From assembly GCA_903930505.1 (NCBI GenBank), contig CAIYYQ010000062.1:1-5891 (forward strand): a stretch of 5,891 nt of DNA. The letters run 5' to 3'. The DNA is from Methanobacteriota archaeon. Lineage in GTDB: Archaea; Thermoplasmatota; E2; DHVEG-1. Shown piece after piece: positions 5,519 to 5,891 of the stretch. The notes under the pieces were generated by a model. The model was not told the DNA's origin. It saw only the letters and a program-made list of their open reading frames with translations, and made no database searches. How positions within the stretch are numbered: position 1 is the first letter of the stretch; each line of letters begins with the position of its first letter. The position numbers were made by a program, and so were the translations under genes.

Positions 5519-5891
5519 TTAATGCATTTCCCGGATAGGATCGAAAAACACAAACTCATCGATTTGACCTTTATACTCATTATACACTCCTAACTGTTCA
5601 CCGTAACGATCTTCAGTTTGGTTAAACAAATCCATCATAAGTGTAAGATTTTCTGTTTGTCCAAGAGATAAATTCTCGGCTGCAGCACGAAGATATTCAC
5701 TTGCCGTGTATCGAAGCATCGTAATGTTCTTCCCAGATTCAGCAAACAACAGATAATACCCCAGTATCTCAATGTACTTACTATGATTTGTATAGGTTTT
5801 TGCCTCTTCAAACAGCGGCTGAGAAAGATTAAAACTCTCATACGATTCAAGATATTTACTCATCGCATTTGTACAATTCTCGATACAACAG
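5519..5891 (-). CDS. Unrecognised sequon-rich protein, C-terminal part (5' end outside the window)
   Basis: The frame is open from the right edge to the TAA at 5519-5521, giving 124 visible residues. The first ten are CCIENCTNAM; the ATG at 5863 could start a 114-residue protein but has no good ribosome binding site, so I treat the gene as cut by the window. The visible part looks largely helical, acidic and rich in Tyr/Leu, and has no family signature I know. It has no transmembrane segment in view. It carries seven Asn-X-Ser/Thr sequons (NCT before the ATG, then NLS, NHS, NIT, NLS, NLT, NQT), which fits an exported, N-glycosylated protein. It also has a CCxxxC cysteine cluster at the visible left end of the protein. 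It lies 74 bp upstream of the surface-protein gene on the same strand. The function is unknown. Confidence 0.65.
   Translation of the reverse strand, partial: CCIENCTNAMSKYLESYESFNLSQPLFEEAKTYTNHSKYIEILGYYLLFAESGKNITMLRYTASEYLRAAAENLSLGQTENLTLMMDLFNQTEDRYGEQLGVYNEYKGQIDEFVFFDPIREMH

Overview
The window most likely comes from a euryarchaeal-type archaeon, possibly in or near Thermoplasmatota. The reasons are a split (two-subunit) pyruvate carboxylase, a biotin ligase without a DNA-binding domain, a NosD-like beta-helix/PKD surface protein with a C-terminal membrane anchor, BRE/TATA-like promoter elements with a bare oligo-T terminator, and many Asn-X-Ser/Thr sequons in the predicted exported proteins. 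This placement rests on gene content and style; no database was searched.

Plus strand, 1-3123: a compact biotin-enzyme cluster. It opens inside the 3' part of the carboxyltransferase/biotin-carrier subunit of pyruvate carboxylase (pycB-like, 5' end cut off). The complete biotin carboxylase subunit (pycA/accC-like) follows after 20-23 bp, and a complete biotin-protein ligase (birA/bpl-like) after a further 28 bp. The three genes form one logical unit. The ligase attaches biotin to the lysine in the EAMKM motif of the first protein, the biotin carboxylase carboxylates that biotin using ATP and bicarbonate, and the carboxyltransferase moves the carboxyl group to pyruvate to give oxaloacetate. 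No promoter is visible between them; the operon start must lie left of the window.

Minus strand, 3118-5891: three co-directional genes converge on birA. Reading leftwards from the right edge they are the 3' part of an unrecognised sequon-rich protein (5' end outside the window), a 639-residue predicted surface protein (signal peptide, right-handed beta helix, Ca-binding-like loop, three PKD/Ig-like domains, C-terminal transmembrane anchor), and a small single-domain cupin. The cupin and birA genes overlap tail to tail by six bases, the palindrome TTATAA, which supplies both stop codons. A T7 run directly after the first gene and a BRE/TATA-like element ahead of the surface-protein gene suggest separate transcription units. 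The 44 bp between the surface-protein and cupin genes have no clear terminator but do hold a weak TATA-like element.

I see no RNA gene, insertion sequence, CRISPR array or integration site, and no gene-free stretch longer than about 75 bp. The metabolic half is ordinary and well explained. The less characterised part is the right half: a surface protein next to an unassigned sequon-rich protein. I do not see convincing evidence of a wholly new system here.
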